Assembly: GCA_017479035.1 (NCBI GenBank)
Contig: JAFVCR010000012.1
Span: 1 to 6,025, forward strand
Length of the DNA stretch: 6,025 bases
Direction: 5' to 3'
Origin: Kiritimatiellia bacterium
GTDB taxonomy: Bacteria; Verrucomicrobiota; Kiritimatiellia; RFP12; UBA1067
Part shown: piece after piece, positions 1 through 6,025 of the stretch
Numbering within the stretch: the first letter of the stretch is position 1
Layout: each line of letters starts with the position of its first letter
The notes under the pieces: model-generated
The model's input: the letters and a program-made list of their open reading frames with translations, nothing else
Told to the model about the DNA's origin: nothing
The model's database searches: none
Position numbers and translations under genes: made by a program

Positions 1-108
1 CTCAAAACTTCGTGGACTTTGTGTGAGGTTTTATGCTCTGCCGCCCGGGTATTTCCGCTAGGCTCTGGAGAGGCATCAAAGCCGTAAACGAACCGGCAAG
101 GATATGGC
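1..108. other. intergenic stretch with no supported gene
   Basis: All three forward frames are closed by stops within about 90 bases (tga at 24-26, tag at 59-61, taa at 85-87), so at most a short C-terminal tail of an upstream gene could be here, and none of the peptides is recognisable. A minus-strand open frame runs through it (2-280), but it continues into the palindromic array and encodes low-complexity repeats of that array, so I do not accept it as a gene. I see no tRNA, terminator or promoter here. Confidence 0.5.
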
Positions 109-232
109 TGCGAGATATAAAGTATCGATAGATGAGATATAAAGTATCGATACTTTCGGCAAGAAGTATCGATACTTTTGGGTGAAAGTATCGATACTTT
201 TTACTCAAAGTATCGATACTTTGCATCTCGCA
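109..232. repeat. five-unit, 22-bp-period palindromic array with outer inverted repeat
   Basis: The core TATCGATA occurs at 123, 145, 167, 189 and 211, exactly 22 bp apart. Units 2, 4 and 5 are perfect 16-bp palindromes AAAGTATCGATACTTT (141-156, 185-200, 207-222). Unit 3 is palindromic over 14 bp (164-177). Unit 1 keeps only its left part (119-130). The 6-bp spacers between units differ in sequence. The array is bounded by TGCGAGAT (109-116) and ATCTCGCA (225-232), whose midpoint falls exactly on the centre of unit 3, so the 124-bp element is symmetric overall. A 19-bp direct repeat (112-130 and 134-152) includes the left flank, which suggests growth by one 22-bp duplication. It ends about 60 bp before the trpE -35 box. 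It could be a multi-site operator on one face of the helix or a REP/MITE-like intergenic repeat; the sequence alone does not decide. Confidence 0.9.
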
Positions 233-291
233 GAGCGCGAAAGCGCCATTTGCGACGCCCGGGAGGGACAGTGGGCACATGCATTTTGCGC

Positions 292-320
292 TTGCATTGC
301 GCGGCGGAATCGTGTATAAT
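292..320 (+). promoter_or_regulatory. sigma-70-type promoter of trpEG
   Basis: TTGCAT at 292-297 and a consensus TATAAT at 315-320 are separated by 17 bp, the optimal spacing. Transcription would begin near 327, giving a leader of about 43 nt before trpE. No TrpR-like operator, no TRAP-type (G/U)AG array and no Trp-codon leader peptide is seen. The palindromic array lies upstream of the -35 box rather than over it. Confidence 0.8.
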
Positions 321-326
321 ACCCGT

Positions 327-350
327 GTTTCTGTTTGGAGAAACAGAAGC
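327..350 (+). promoter_or_regulatory. 5' leader hairpin of the trpEG transcript
   Basis: TTCTGTTT (329-336) and AAACAGAA (341-348) pair perfectly over 8 bp around a GGAG loop (337-340), and G327-C350 can also pair beyond a G-U wobble. It lies at the predicted 5' end of the mRNA, so it may protect the transcript or affect initiation. It is not a terminator because no T-run follows. The GGAG in the loop copies the true Shine-Dalgarno sequence at 359-362. The pairing is seen in the sequence; the function is inferred. Confidence 0.5.
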
Positions 351-369
351 GAGACAACGGAGAAAAGAA

Positions 370-1854
370 ATGTTGAGAGTTTGCAGCAGGGAATTGTTCG
401 AGGAGCGCACGGCGGGCGGCAGGAAAACCCCGGTGTGGCGCGAGTTCCTTGCAGACCGCGAAACCCCTGTAAGCGTGCTTGGCCGCCTCGCCGAGGACGA
501 CAACGTATTCCTGCTCGAAAGCGTCTATAATGCCATAAACCGCGGGAGATATTCGTTTTTCGGGCTGGATCCGAAGGCCGTGCTCACCGAAAAGGACGGT
601 TTCGTGGCGGTGATGAAGCCCGGCGTGGCCGCGCCGGAGATTCTGCCGGAGAAGACCGCGCTGGAGGCGATGCGGCGGATTTTCGCGGAAGAACCATTCG
701 AGCCCGCGCCGGAACTGCCGCCGATGCAAGGCGGGGCGATAGGCTTCCTCTCCTACGATGCGATAAAGATCTTCGAGCCGCGCGTGGGCCTTGTTGCGGA
801 TAAGGACACCCCACAGGCGTGTTTCATGCTTACCGACCGCCTTGTGATATTCGACAACGCCCGCCAGACCATGCTCGTGATGGTTGTGGCGGATGCTAAA
901 ACCGGCTACGACGCGGCCATGCGCGGCATCGATGCAATCTACAAACGCATCACAGGCCCGGAGCCTGCCCCCTCCCCGATACCGTCCGAACCGTATGTTG
1001 CGGACGGCGCGCCCGTGCCGGATGCGGACTTCACAAGCGAAATGACATTTGACGAATACCGCGAAATGGTGCTCAAGTGCAAACAGGCCATATTCGACGG
1101 CGAATGCATACAGATGGTGCCCTCGCAGAAATTCACGGTGGACACCAAAGCGCGCCCGATACAACTCTATCGCGCCCTGCGCCTGATAAACCCGAGCCCA
1201 TACAACTTCTTCATGAAGTTCTCCGGGCGGTGTTTGATAGGTTCCTCGCCGGAAGAATTGGTGAAAATGACGAATCGCACGGCCTCCACCTGCCCCATCG
1301 CCGGCACAAAACCGCGCGGCAAGACGCAAGAGGAGGATCTGCGATTGGAGGAAATCCTCACGCATGACGAAAAGGAATTGGCCGAACACACGATGCTCGT
1401 GGATCTAGGTCGCAACGACCTTGGCCGCGTATGCAAGACTGGCACCGTAAAGGTGGACAAATTCGCGTATGTGGAGCGATATTCGCACGTGATGCATCTT
1501 GTAAGCCACGTCAGCGGAACGCTGGAAGACGGCATGGATATGTTCGACCTGCTGCGAGTGACGTTCCCTGCGGGTACGCTGACCGGCGCGCCGAAAATCC
1601 GCGCAATGGAACTCATCGCGGAATACGAGAAATCCCCGCGCGGCGTGTACGGCGGCACGGCGGGATACTTCAGCTACACGGGCGATATGGATTTCGCCAT
1701 CATGATACGCACGATGGAGCGCATCGGCAGGAGGCTCATGATGCGCTCCGGCGGCGGCATTGTGGCAGATTCGGTGGTGGAGAACGAATACTGGGAAACG
1801 ATAAACAAGGCACGCGCAATCTTCAATGCGGCCAAGTTCGCGGAAAACATTTGA
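370..1854 (+). CDS. trpE: anthranilate synthase component I (TrpE)
   Basis: This 494-residue cytoplasmic enzyme converts chorismate to anthranilate, using ammonia supplied by the TrpG glutaminase, at the first committed step of tryptophan synthesis. The N-terminal domain carries LLES (48-51), the element that binds feedback-inhibiting tryptophan, followed by GRYSFFG (59-65). The chorismate-binding domain (about 225-490) has NPSPY (274-278), SSPEELV (292-298), PIAGT (309-313), EH-x-MLVDLGRND (339-350), FPAGTLTGAPK (399-409) and GGIVADSV (462-469). PIAGT rather than PIKGT argues for anthranilate synthase over aminodeoxychorismate synthase (PabB), as do LLES and the adjacent trpG. The ATG at 370 is preferred because GGAG (359-362) lies 7 nt upstream; the frame is open back to an ATG at 178, but that extension would read through the promoter and the palindromic array. 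Length is normal for the family. trpG follows after 27 bp, so the two are surely cotranscribed. Confidence 0.96.
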   Translation: MLRVCSRELFEERTAGGRKTPVWREFLADRETPVSVLGRLAEDDNVFLLESVYNAINRGRYSFFGLDPKAVLTEKDGFVAVMKPGVAAPEILPEKTALEAMRRIFAEEPFEPAPELPPMQGGAIGFLSYDAIKIFEPRVGLVADKDTPQACFMLTDRLVIFDNARQTMLVMVVADAKTGYDAAMRGIDAIYKRITGPEPAPSPIPSEPYVADGAPVPDADFTSEMTFDEYREMVLKCKQAIFDGECIQMVPSQKFTVDTKARPIQLYRALRLINPSPYNFFMKFSGRCLIGSSPEELVKMTNRTASTCPIAGTKPRGKTQEEDLRLEEILTHDEKELAEHTMLVDLGRNDLGRVCKTGTVKVDKFAYVERYSHVMHLVSHVSGTLEDGMDMFDLLRVTFPAGTLTGAPKIRAMELIAEYEKSPRGVYGGTAGYFSYTGDMDFAIMIRTMERIGRRLMMRSGGGIVADSVVENEYWETINKARAIFNAAKFAENI

Positions 1855-1881
1855 CGCACGGCTGGGAGAGAGGATTTTACG

Positions 1882-2454
1882 ATGATTTTGATGATCGACA
1901 ACTACGATTCCTTCACCTACAACCTCGTGCAGGATCTCATGGTGCTTGGCGCGGACATGAAAGTGATCCGCAACGACAAAATCGACATCGCCGGCATCGA
2001 AGCGTTGCACCCGGCGGGCATTGTGCTTTCGCCAGGGCCGGGCAATCCCGATTCGGCGGGGGTGACGCTGGCGGCGGCAAAGACGTTTGCGGGGAGAGTG
2101 CCGATTCTAGGCATTTGCCTGGGGCATCAGTCCATAGCACAGGCGTTCGGAGGACGGGTGGTCCACGCAAAGAAACTGATGCACGGCAAGACCTCGAAAA
2201 TAACGCACGACGGCAAAGGCATCTTTGCAGGTATGCCGCAGGGTTTCACGGCGATGCGCTACCATTCGCTGGCCGTGGAAAGAGAATCCCTGCCGGATTG
2301 CTTCGAGATTTCGGCTTGGACGGACGACGACGGCGAGATAATGGGTCTGCGCCACAAGACGCTCTCCATCGAAAGCGTCCAGTATCATCCCGAATCGATA
2401 GGCACGCCGGAAGGGCCCAAGCAACTAGCCACGTTCCTCGCCCTCTGCGGCTAG
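1882..2454 (+). CDS. trpG: anthranilate synthase component II, glutamine amidotransferase (TrpG/PabA type)
   Basis: This 190-residue class I (triad) glutamine amidotransferase releases ammonia from glutamine and channels it to TrpE. The family start DNYDSFTYNL is at 6-15, the oxyanion-strand motif SPGPG at 50-54, the nucleophile elbow GICLGHQ at 77-83 with catalytic Cys79, HGKTS at 101-105, YHSL at 127-130, and the catalytic His169 and Glu171 in YHPES (168-172). All catalytic residues are intact. It is free-standing, not fused to TrpD as in E. coli. A purine-rich Shine-Dalgarno region (GAGAGAGGA, 1866-1874) ends 7 nt before the ATG; a second in-frame ATG at 1891 is possible but would remove the usual first residues. 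With no other amidotransferase in view, it may also serve PabB in folate synthesis, as similar subunits do in other bacteria; that is inference. Confidence 0.95.
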   Translation: MILMIDNYDSFTYNLVQDLMVLGADMKVIRNDKIDIAGIEALHPAGIVLSPGPGNPDSAGVTLAAAKTFAGRVPILGICLGHQSIAQAFGGRVVHAKKLMHGKTSKITHDGKGIFAGMPQGFTAMRYHSLAVERESLPDCFEISAWTDDDGEIMGLRHKTLSIESVQYHPESIGTPEGPKQLATFLALCG

Positions 2455-2486
2455 ATGACAGCCTATCTCCAAAACATGCTTTTGCA

Positions 2487-3698
2487 ATGGCGAACGGGCA
2501 GTATAATATAGGTATTATGGCCGAGCGCACACGCGCATACGGCCGCCGGCTTTGCGAGGGCGTGGCGGAGTATGCGCAGAAGCGCGGCGATTGGGTGCTG
2601 ATACCGCTCGATAGCGCAGACCTAGCCGCGCGAAACCTGCGCAAGATGGACGGCTTCATCGTCCGGACGATGGACGATACACTTCTCCGCGCATTGCAGG
2701 GCACAGGCAAGCCCGTGGTGGATGCTCTATGCCGCAAGCCTCTAGAGGGTGTGGCGGTGGTGGATGCCGACCATGAAGAGGTGGCGCACATGGCGGCGGA
2801 GCACTTCCTTGAGCACCATTTTACATCCTTCGCCTATTGCGGATGCTACGGCGAGGGATTTTCCGACGCACGCCGTGAAGCGTTCGTGCAAGCGTTGCGC
2901 CGCGCCGGTCACACCTGCGAGTGCTACACGCCACCGCCGGGAGCATTGCATCGTTTCGACGATGCAATCAGCCGCTGCGAGCGCATTTCCTCTGGCGGCG
3001 ACAGCGCGGCTTTGCGCAAATGGCTGCTTGCACTGCCGCCGCGCACTGCGGTATTCTGCTGCCACGACCGCCGGGCATGCCAGGTGCTGCGCATCTGCCG
3101 CGCGTGCGGGATAGACGTGCCGCAACGCATTGCGATACTTGGCGTGGACAACGACACTCTGTTGTGCTCGTTTGCGTCGCCGATGATTTCGTCGATCGAA
3201 CCCGATGCACATGGGGCGGGATTCCGCGCGGCGGACGTGCTCCAGCGGATGATGGACGAACCGGAACTTTGCAAATGCCCGCCGCGCATATTAGTGATGC
3301 CGCGTACGATAGCGGTGCGCGCGTCGAGCGAGGTGTATCCGCTTGATCCGCCGTGGCTGTCGGACGCATTGGTATTCATCCGCCGCAACGTGGCAAGGCG
3401 CATTTCCGCCACGGACGTGTTTGAGCGGATAGGGAAGTCGCACTCGCTTGTGGAGAGCGCATTCCGCAATACGCTCTCCACCACGGTGCAGCGCGAAATA
3501 ATGAAAAGCCGCATCGAAGAAGCGCAGCATCTCCTGAAAACGACCGATTTGAGCGTGGTGGCCGTGGCCGCACGCGCCGGATTCAATTCTTCGCAATACT
3601 TTTGCAGGAGTTTTGCAGCAGCAAACGGCATGCCGCCGGACGCATACAGGAGACAATTCGCAAGAAAGCGCGGCGAGGAGATTGAATGTGCGCCATAA
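2487..3698 (+). CDS. XylR-type transcriptional regulator (LacI/PBP-like sensor plus AraC HTH)
   Basis: This 403-residue protein has the architecture of E. coli XylR (392 residues): an N-terminal periplasmic-binding-protein-like ligand domain (about 6-285) and a C-terminal AraC double helix-turn-helix (about 291-392). The opening strand YNIGIMAERTRAYGRRL, ILGVDND (217-223), SPMISSIEPD (231-240) and the linker MPRTIAVRAS (271-280) match XylR-like proteins. HTH1 is around 306-330, and HTH2 with the AraC signature GFNSSQYF (365-372) and MPPDAYRR (382-389) is around 355-389. Such proteins usually sense a sugar and activate a catabolic operon; the ligand here is unknown. It contains 17 cysteines, including CxC pairs (118/120, 144/146, 262/264), CC (191-192) and CxxC (204-207), which is high. 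The ATG at 2487 is chosen because it keeps the first beta strand; ATG 2517 is the alternative. Neither has a good Shine-Dalgarno. It starts 32 bp after trpG with no terminator between, so readthrough from trpEG is likely. Confidence 0.88.
   Translation: MANGQYNIGIMAERTRAYGRRLCEGVAEYAQKRGDWVLIPLDSADLAARNLRKMDGFIVRTMDDTLLRALQGTGKPVVDALCRKPLEGVAVVDADHEEVAHMAAEHFLEHHFTSFAYCGCYGEGFSDARREAFVQALRRAGHTCECYTPPPGALHRFDDAISRCERISSGGDSAALRKWLLALPPRTAVFCCHDRRACQVLRICRACGIDVPQRIAILGVDNDTLLCSFASPMISSIEPDAHGAGFRAADVLQRMMDEPELCKCPPRILVMPRTIAVRASSEVYPLDPPWLSDALVFIRRNVARRISATDVFERIGKSHSLVESAFRNTLSTTVQREIMKSRIEEAQHLLKTTDLSVVAVAARAGFNSSQYFCRSFAAANGMPPDAYRRQFARKRGEEIECAP
2502..2518 (+). promoter_or_regulatory. possible -10 box and dyad at the regulator start
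   Basis: TATAAT at 2502-2507 overlaps a perfect inverted repeat ATAATA-tagg-TATTAT (2503-2518), which itself overlaps the second candidate start codon (2517). This AT-rich patch is out of character with the GC-rich surroundings. No good -35 hexamer lies 16-18 bp upstream. If it is a promoter, the mRNA would be leaderless or nearly so from ATG 2517, and the dyad could be an autoregulatory site. It may equally be coincidence within the coding sequence. Confidence 0.25.
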
Positions 3699-3728
3699 TG
3701 TGCCAGTGGCACAGCAATTGTGGCACAA
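3699..3728. promoter_or_regulatory. two palindromes, candidate activator (enhancer) sites upstream of groES
   Basis: Starting at the base after the regulator stop codon, TGTGCCA-G-TGGCACA (3699-3713) is a perfect 7-1-7 palindrome, and TTGTG-G-CACAA (3718-3728) is a perfect 5-1-5 palindrome. TGGCACA is repeated directly at 3707 and 3721. The two centres (3706 and 3723) lie about 111 and 94 bp upstream of the start site predicted from the sigma-54 promoter, within the usual range for enhancer-binding-protein sites. No T-run follows, so this is not an intrinsic terminator. The TGT-N9-ACA layout is close to, but not the same as, the NifA site TGT-N10-ACA, so I do not name the activator. Confidence 0.55.
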
Positions 3729-3789
3729 GAGGGAATGGCAAAGTAGGCAAACGAGGGAAATTTGCGCGTATTTTTGGCAATTTGAAGCA

Positions 3790-3806
3790 TTGGCACGGCA
3801 CTTGCT
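3790..3806 (+). promoter_or_regulatory. sigma-54 (RpoN) promoter of groES-groEL
   Basis: TTGGCACGGCACTTGCT matches the sigma-54 consensus YTGGCACGRNNNTTGCW at every defined position. The invariant GG (3792-3793) and GC (3804-3805) are 10 bp apart, as required. Transcription would start near 3817, leaving a leader of about 43 nt with the Shine-Dalgarno GGAG at 3848-3851. Sigma-54 promoters need an ATP-driven enhancer-binding activator, and the upstream palindromes are suitably placed for one. I found no competing CIRCE element, sigma-32 promoter or convincing sigma-70 promoter in the gap. Confidence 0.75.
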
Positions 3807-3818
3807 GTTTTACAGCAA
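3802..3818. promoter_or_regulatory. inverted repeat over the sigma-54 -12 element and start site
   Basis: TTGCTGT (3802-3808) and ACAGCAA (3812-3818) form a perfect 7-bp inverted repeat around TTT. Its left arm is the -12 element itself and its right arm covers the predicted +1. That placement suits a repressor operator, but it could also be incidental. It is not a terminator because CCCC rather than T follows. Confidence 0.45.
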
Positions 3819-3819
3819 A

Positions 3820-3832
3820 CCCCAAAGCGGGG
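3820..3832 (+). promoter_or_regulatory. small GC hairpin in the groES leader
   Basis: CCCC (3820-3823) and GGGG (3829-3832) can pair around a 5-nt loop just inside the predicted 5' end of the groES mRNA, 15 nt before the Shine-Dalgarno. With a stem of only 4 bp it may be a 5' stabiliser or chance pairing. Confidence 0.25.
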
Positions 3833-3859
3833 CAATAGATTTGCAAAGGAGAAGATAAA

Positions 3860-4150
3860 ATGACGATACGTCCTTTGGGCGACCGCGTTCTCGTGGAGCC
3901 GCAGGAAGAAAAAGAGCAGAAGGTCGGCGGAATCATCAGTCCGGACGCTGCCAAGGAAAAGCCGATGCAGGGCAAGGTGCTCGCAATAGGCAAGAAATAC
4001 GACAAGGATCACAACGAGATCGCTTTCGACGTGAAAGTGGGCGATACGGTTCTGCTGCCCAAGTACGGCGGCACCGAAGTGAAAATCAACGACAAGAAAC
4101 TCACTCTCGTGCGCGAAGAGGATCTCCTCGGCGTTGTGGTGAAGAAGTAA
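3860..4150 (+). CDS. groES: co-chaperonin GroES (Hsp10/Cpn10)
   Basis: This 96-residue protein is the size of bacterial GroES. It forms the heptameric lid that closes the GroEL folding chamber in the cytoplasm. The family start IRPLGDRVLVEP is at 3-14, the mobile loop at about 16-34, DVKVGDTVLLPKYGG at 57-71, and the C-terminal strand REEDLLGVV at 85-93. In the mobile loop GGIISPD (23-29) the third position of the GroEL-contacting hydrophobic tripeptide (Ile-Val-Leu 25-27 in E. coli) is Ser27, where Leu or Ile is usual. The start is supported by AAGGAGAAG (3846-3854), with GGAG ending 8 nt before the ATG. groEL follows 19 nt after the stop codon, the standard groESL arrangement. The promoter appears to be of sigma-54 type. 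Confidence 0.97.
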   Translation: MTIRPLGDRVLVEPQEEKEQKVGGIISPDAAKEKPMQGKVLAIGKKYDKDHNEIAFDVKVGDTVLLPKYGGTEVKINDKKLTLVREEDLLGVVVKK

Positions 4151-4169
4151 CAATACAACAGGAGTCATC

Positions 4170-5801
<1,632 letters not shown>

Positions 5802-5813
5802 TCCACATCTAAA

Positions 5814-5856
5814 ATGCAAATGGAGGAGCGGTGCACACCGCTCCTCCTTTTTGCAT
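5814..5856 (+). terminator. intrinsic terminator of groESL, probably bidirectional
   Basis: GGAGGAGCGGTG (5822-5833) is complementary to CACCGCTCCTCC (5836-5847), giving a GC-rich stem of about 11 bp with a tetraloop, followed by TTTTT (5848-5852). The pairing extends outward past a small T bulge through ATGCAAA (5814-5820) with TTTGCAT (5850-5856). The A-rich 5' flank would act as the U-tract on the other strand, so a converging transcript could stop here too. Confidence 0.93.
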
Positions 5857-5914
5857 CTGCAACCGCCTCCACCTGCACACACCCTTATATAGGATTTTTG
5901 GATTACCCGAAATA

Positions 5915-5964
5915 GTTTGCAGTTTGCAGTTGTCGCGCTGCGTCCATAACTGCACACTGCAAAC
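5915..5964. repeat. 17-bp inverted repeat with tandem TTTGCAG
   Basis: The 17-nt arms at 5915-5931 and 5948-5964 are complementary at 16 of 17 positions around a 16-nt loop (5932-5947). The left arm contains TTTGCAG twice in tandem (5916-5922 and 5923-5929). It lies past the groESL terminator, has no T-run, and no coding frame is supported. It could be a dispersed intergenic palindrome or a site belonging to a gene outside the window. Confidence 0.7.
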
Positions 5965-5968
5965 CCTC

Positions 5969-6000
5969 CGCGGGCGAGACGCCCGCGTCCCCACAGGGGG
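5969..6000. repeat. paired GC hairpins, REP-like intergenic element
   Basis: CGCGGGCG (5969-5976), loop AGA, CGCCCGCG (5980-5987) is a perfect 8-bp hairpin. It is followed at once by CCCC (5989-5992), ACA, GGGGG (5996-6000). The motif GGGCGAGACGCCC resembles a dispersed intergenic palindrome that I recall from PVC and planctomycete genomes, but I cannot verify that here. The short flank after it (6001-6025) has nothing recognisable. Confidence 0.6.
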
Positions 6001-6025
6001 CAGATACCGCACGACAGGGCAAATC

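Noticed and set aside
119..222. CRISPR array
   Set aside because: Units are 16-bp palindromes with only 6-bp spacers and no cas genes, so they do not fit CRISPR repeat and spacer sizes.
2..280. Minus-strand 92-residue reading frame across the array
   Set aside because: Its sequence is mostly the translated palindromes (recurring SIDTL and YRYF), with no recognisable domain; open only because of repeat composition.
178..369. N-terminal extension of trpE from the upstream ATG at 178
   Set aside because: It would encode the palindromic array and the promoter, has no family similarity, and a good Shine-Dalgarno sits just before the ATG at 370.
327..369. Trp leader-peptide attenuator
   Set aside because: The leader is only about 43 nt, with no leader ORF containing Trp codons and no terminator/antiterminator pair.
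205..1389. 394-residue minus-strand open frame antisense to trpE
   Set aside because: It mirrors trpE codon bias, is His/Arg-rich and has no family features.
370..1854. PabB (aminodeoxychorismate synthase) instead of TrpE
   Set aside because: The PIAGT motif, the tryptophan-binding LLES and the adjacent trpG favour anthranilate synthase; PabB carries PIKGT.
1431..2486. Open frame that would extend the regulator upstream through trpE and trpG
   Set aside because: It is the out-of-frame shadow of two clear genes and is arginine/glycine/histidine-rich noise; family homology begins only around 2487.
3775..3789. A second sigma-54-like site, TTGGCAATTTGAAGC
   Set aside because: GG and GC are 9 rather than 10 bp apart and the -12 core is poor.
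3781..3827. Sigma-32 heat-shock promoter (TTTGAAG with CCCCAAAG)
   Set aside because: The two elements are 32 bp apart, whereas sigma-32 promoters need about 11-16 bp; probably chance.
3699..3859. CIRCE element for HrcA
   Set aside because: No TTAGCACTC-N9-GAGTGCTAA-like dyad is found; the dyads present have unrelated half-sites.
5881..5914. Promoter around TTATAT/TATATA between the terminator and the distal repeats
   Set aside because: No acceptable -35 hexamer lies at the right distance on either strand.

Overview
The window is a moderately GC-rich bacterial chromosome segment with five complete genes, all on the + strand: trpE, trpG, a XylR-type LacI/AraC hybrid regulator, groES and groEL. 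The protein sequences (chaperonin style, XylR-type regulator) and the structured palindromic intergenic repeats suggest a member of the PVC superphylum (Verrucomicrobiota, Kiritimatiellota or Lentisphaerota). That placement is an inference from memory of these families, not a computed one.

Layout. Bases 1-108 hold no gene I can support. Bases 109-232 carry an array of five TATCGATA-centred palindromes spaced exactly 22 bp apart and bounded by an outer inverted repeat. A strong housekeeping promoter (TTGCAT, 17 bp, TATAAT) follows at 292-320, then a short 5' hairpin, then trpE (370-1854) and trpG (1882-2454). Together these encode both subunits of anthranilate synthase, the first committed step of tryptophan synthesis. 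No other trp genes are present. The regulator (2487-3698) starts 32 bp after trpG with no intervening terminator. It is a sugar-sensor-like LacI/PBP domain fused to an AraC DNA-binding domain, is unusually rich in cysteine, and has no clear ribosome binding site.

The 161-bp gap before groES is the most interesting part of the window. It contains a complete match to the sigma-54 promoter consensus (3790-3806). About 95-110 bp upstream of the predicted start site is a pair of palindromes placed where enhancer-binding-protein sites normally lie, and a further palindrome overlaps the -12 element. I see no CIRCE (HrcA) element, no sigma-32 promoter and no convincing sigma-70 promoter. This suggests that the groES-groEL operon (3860-5801) is under sigma-54/activator control, which is uncommon for a chaperonin operon.

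The operon ends in a strong, probably bidirectional, intrinsic terminator (5814-5856). The last 170 bases have no gene but contain a 17-bp inverted repeat and two adjacent GC-rich hairpins that look like dispersed intergenic repeats. Two protein oddities stand out: GroES has Ser where the third hydrophobic residue of the mobile loop is expected, and the GroEL C-terminal tail carries a Cys-x-Cys-Gly-Gly-His cluster before a shortened GGM tail.
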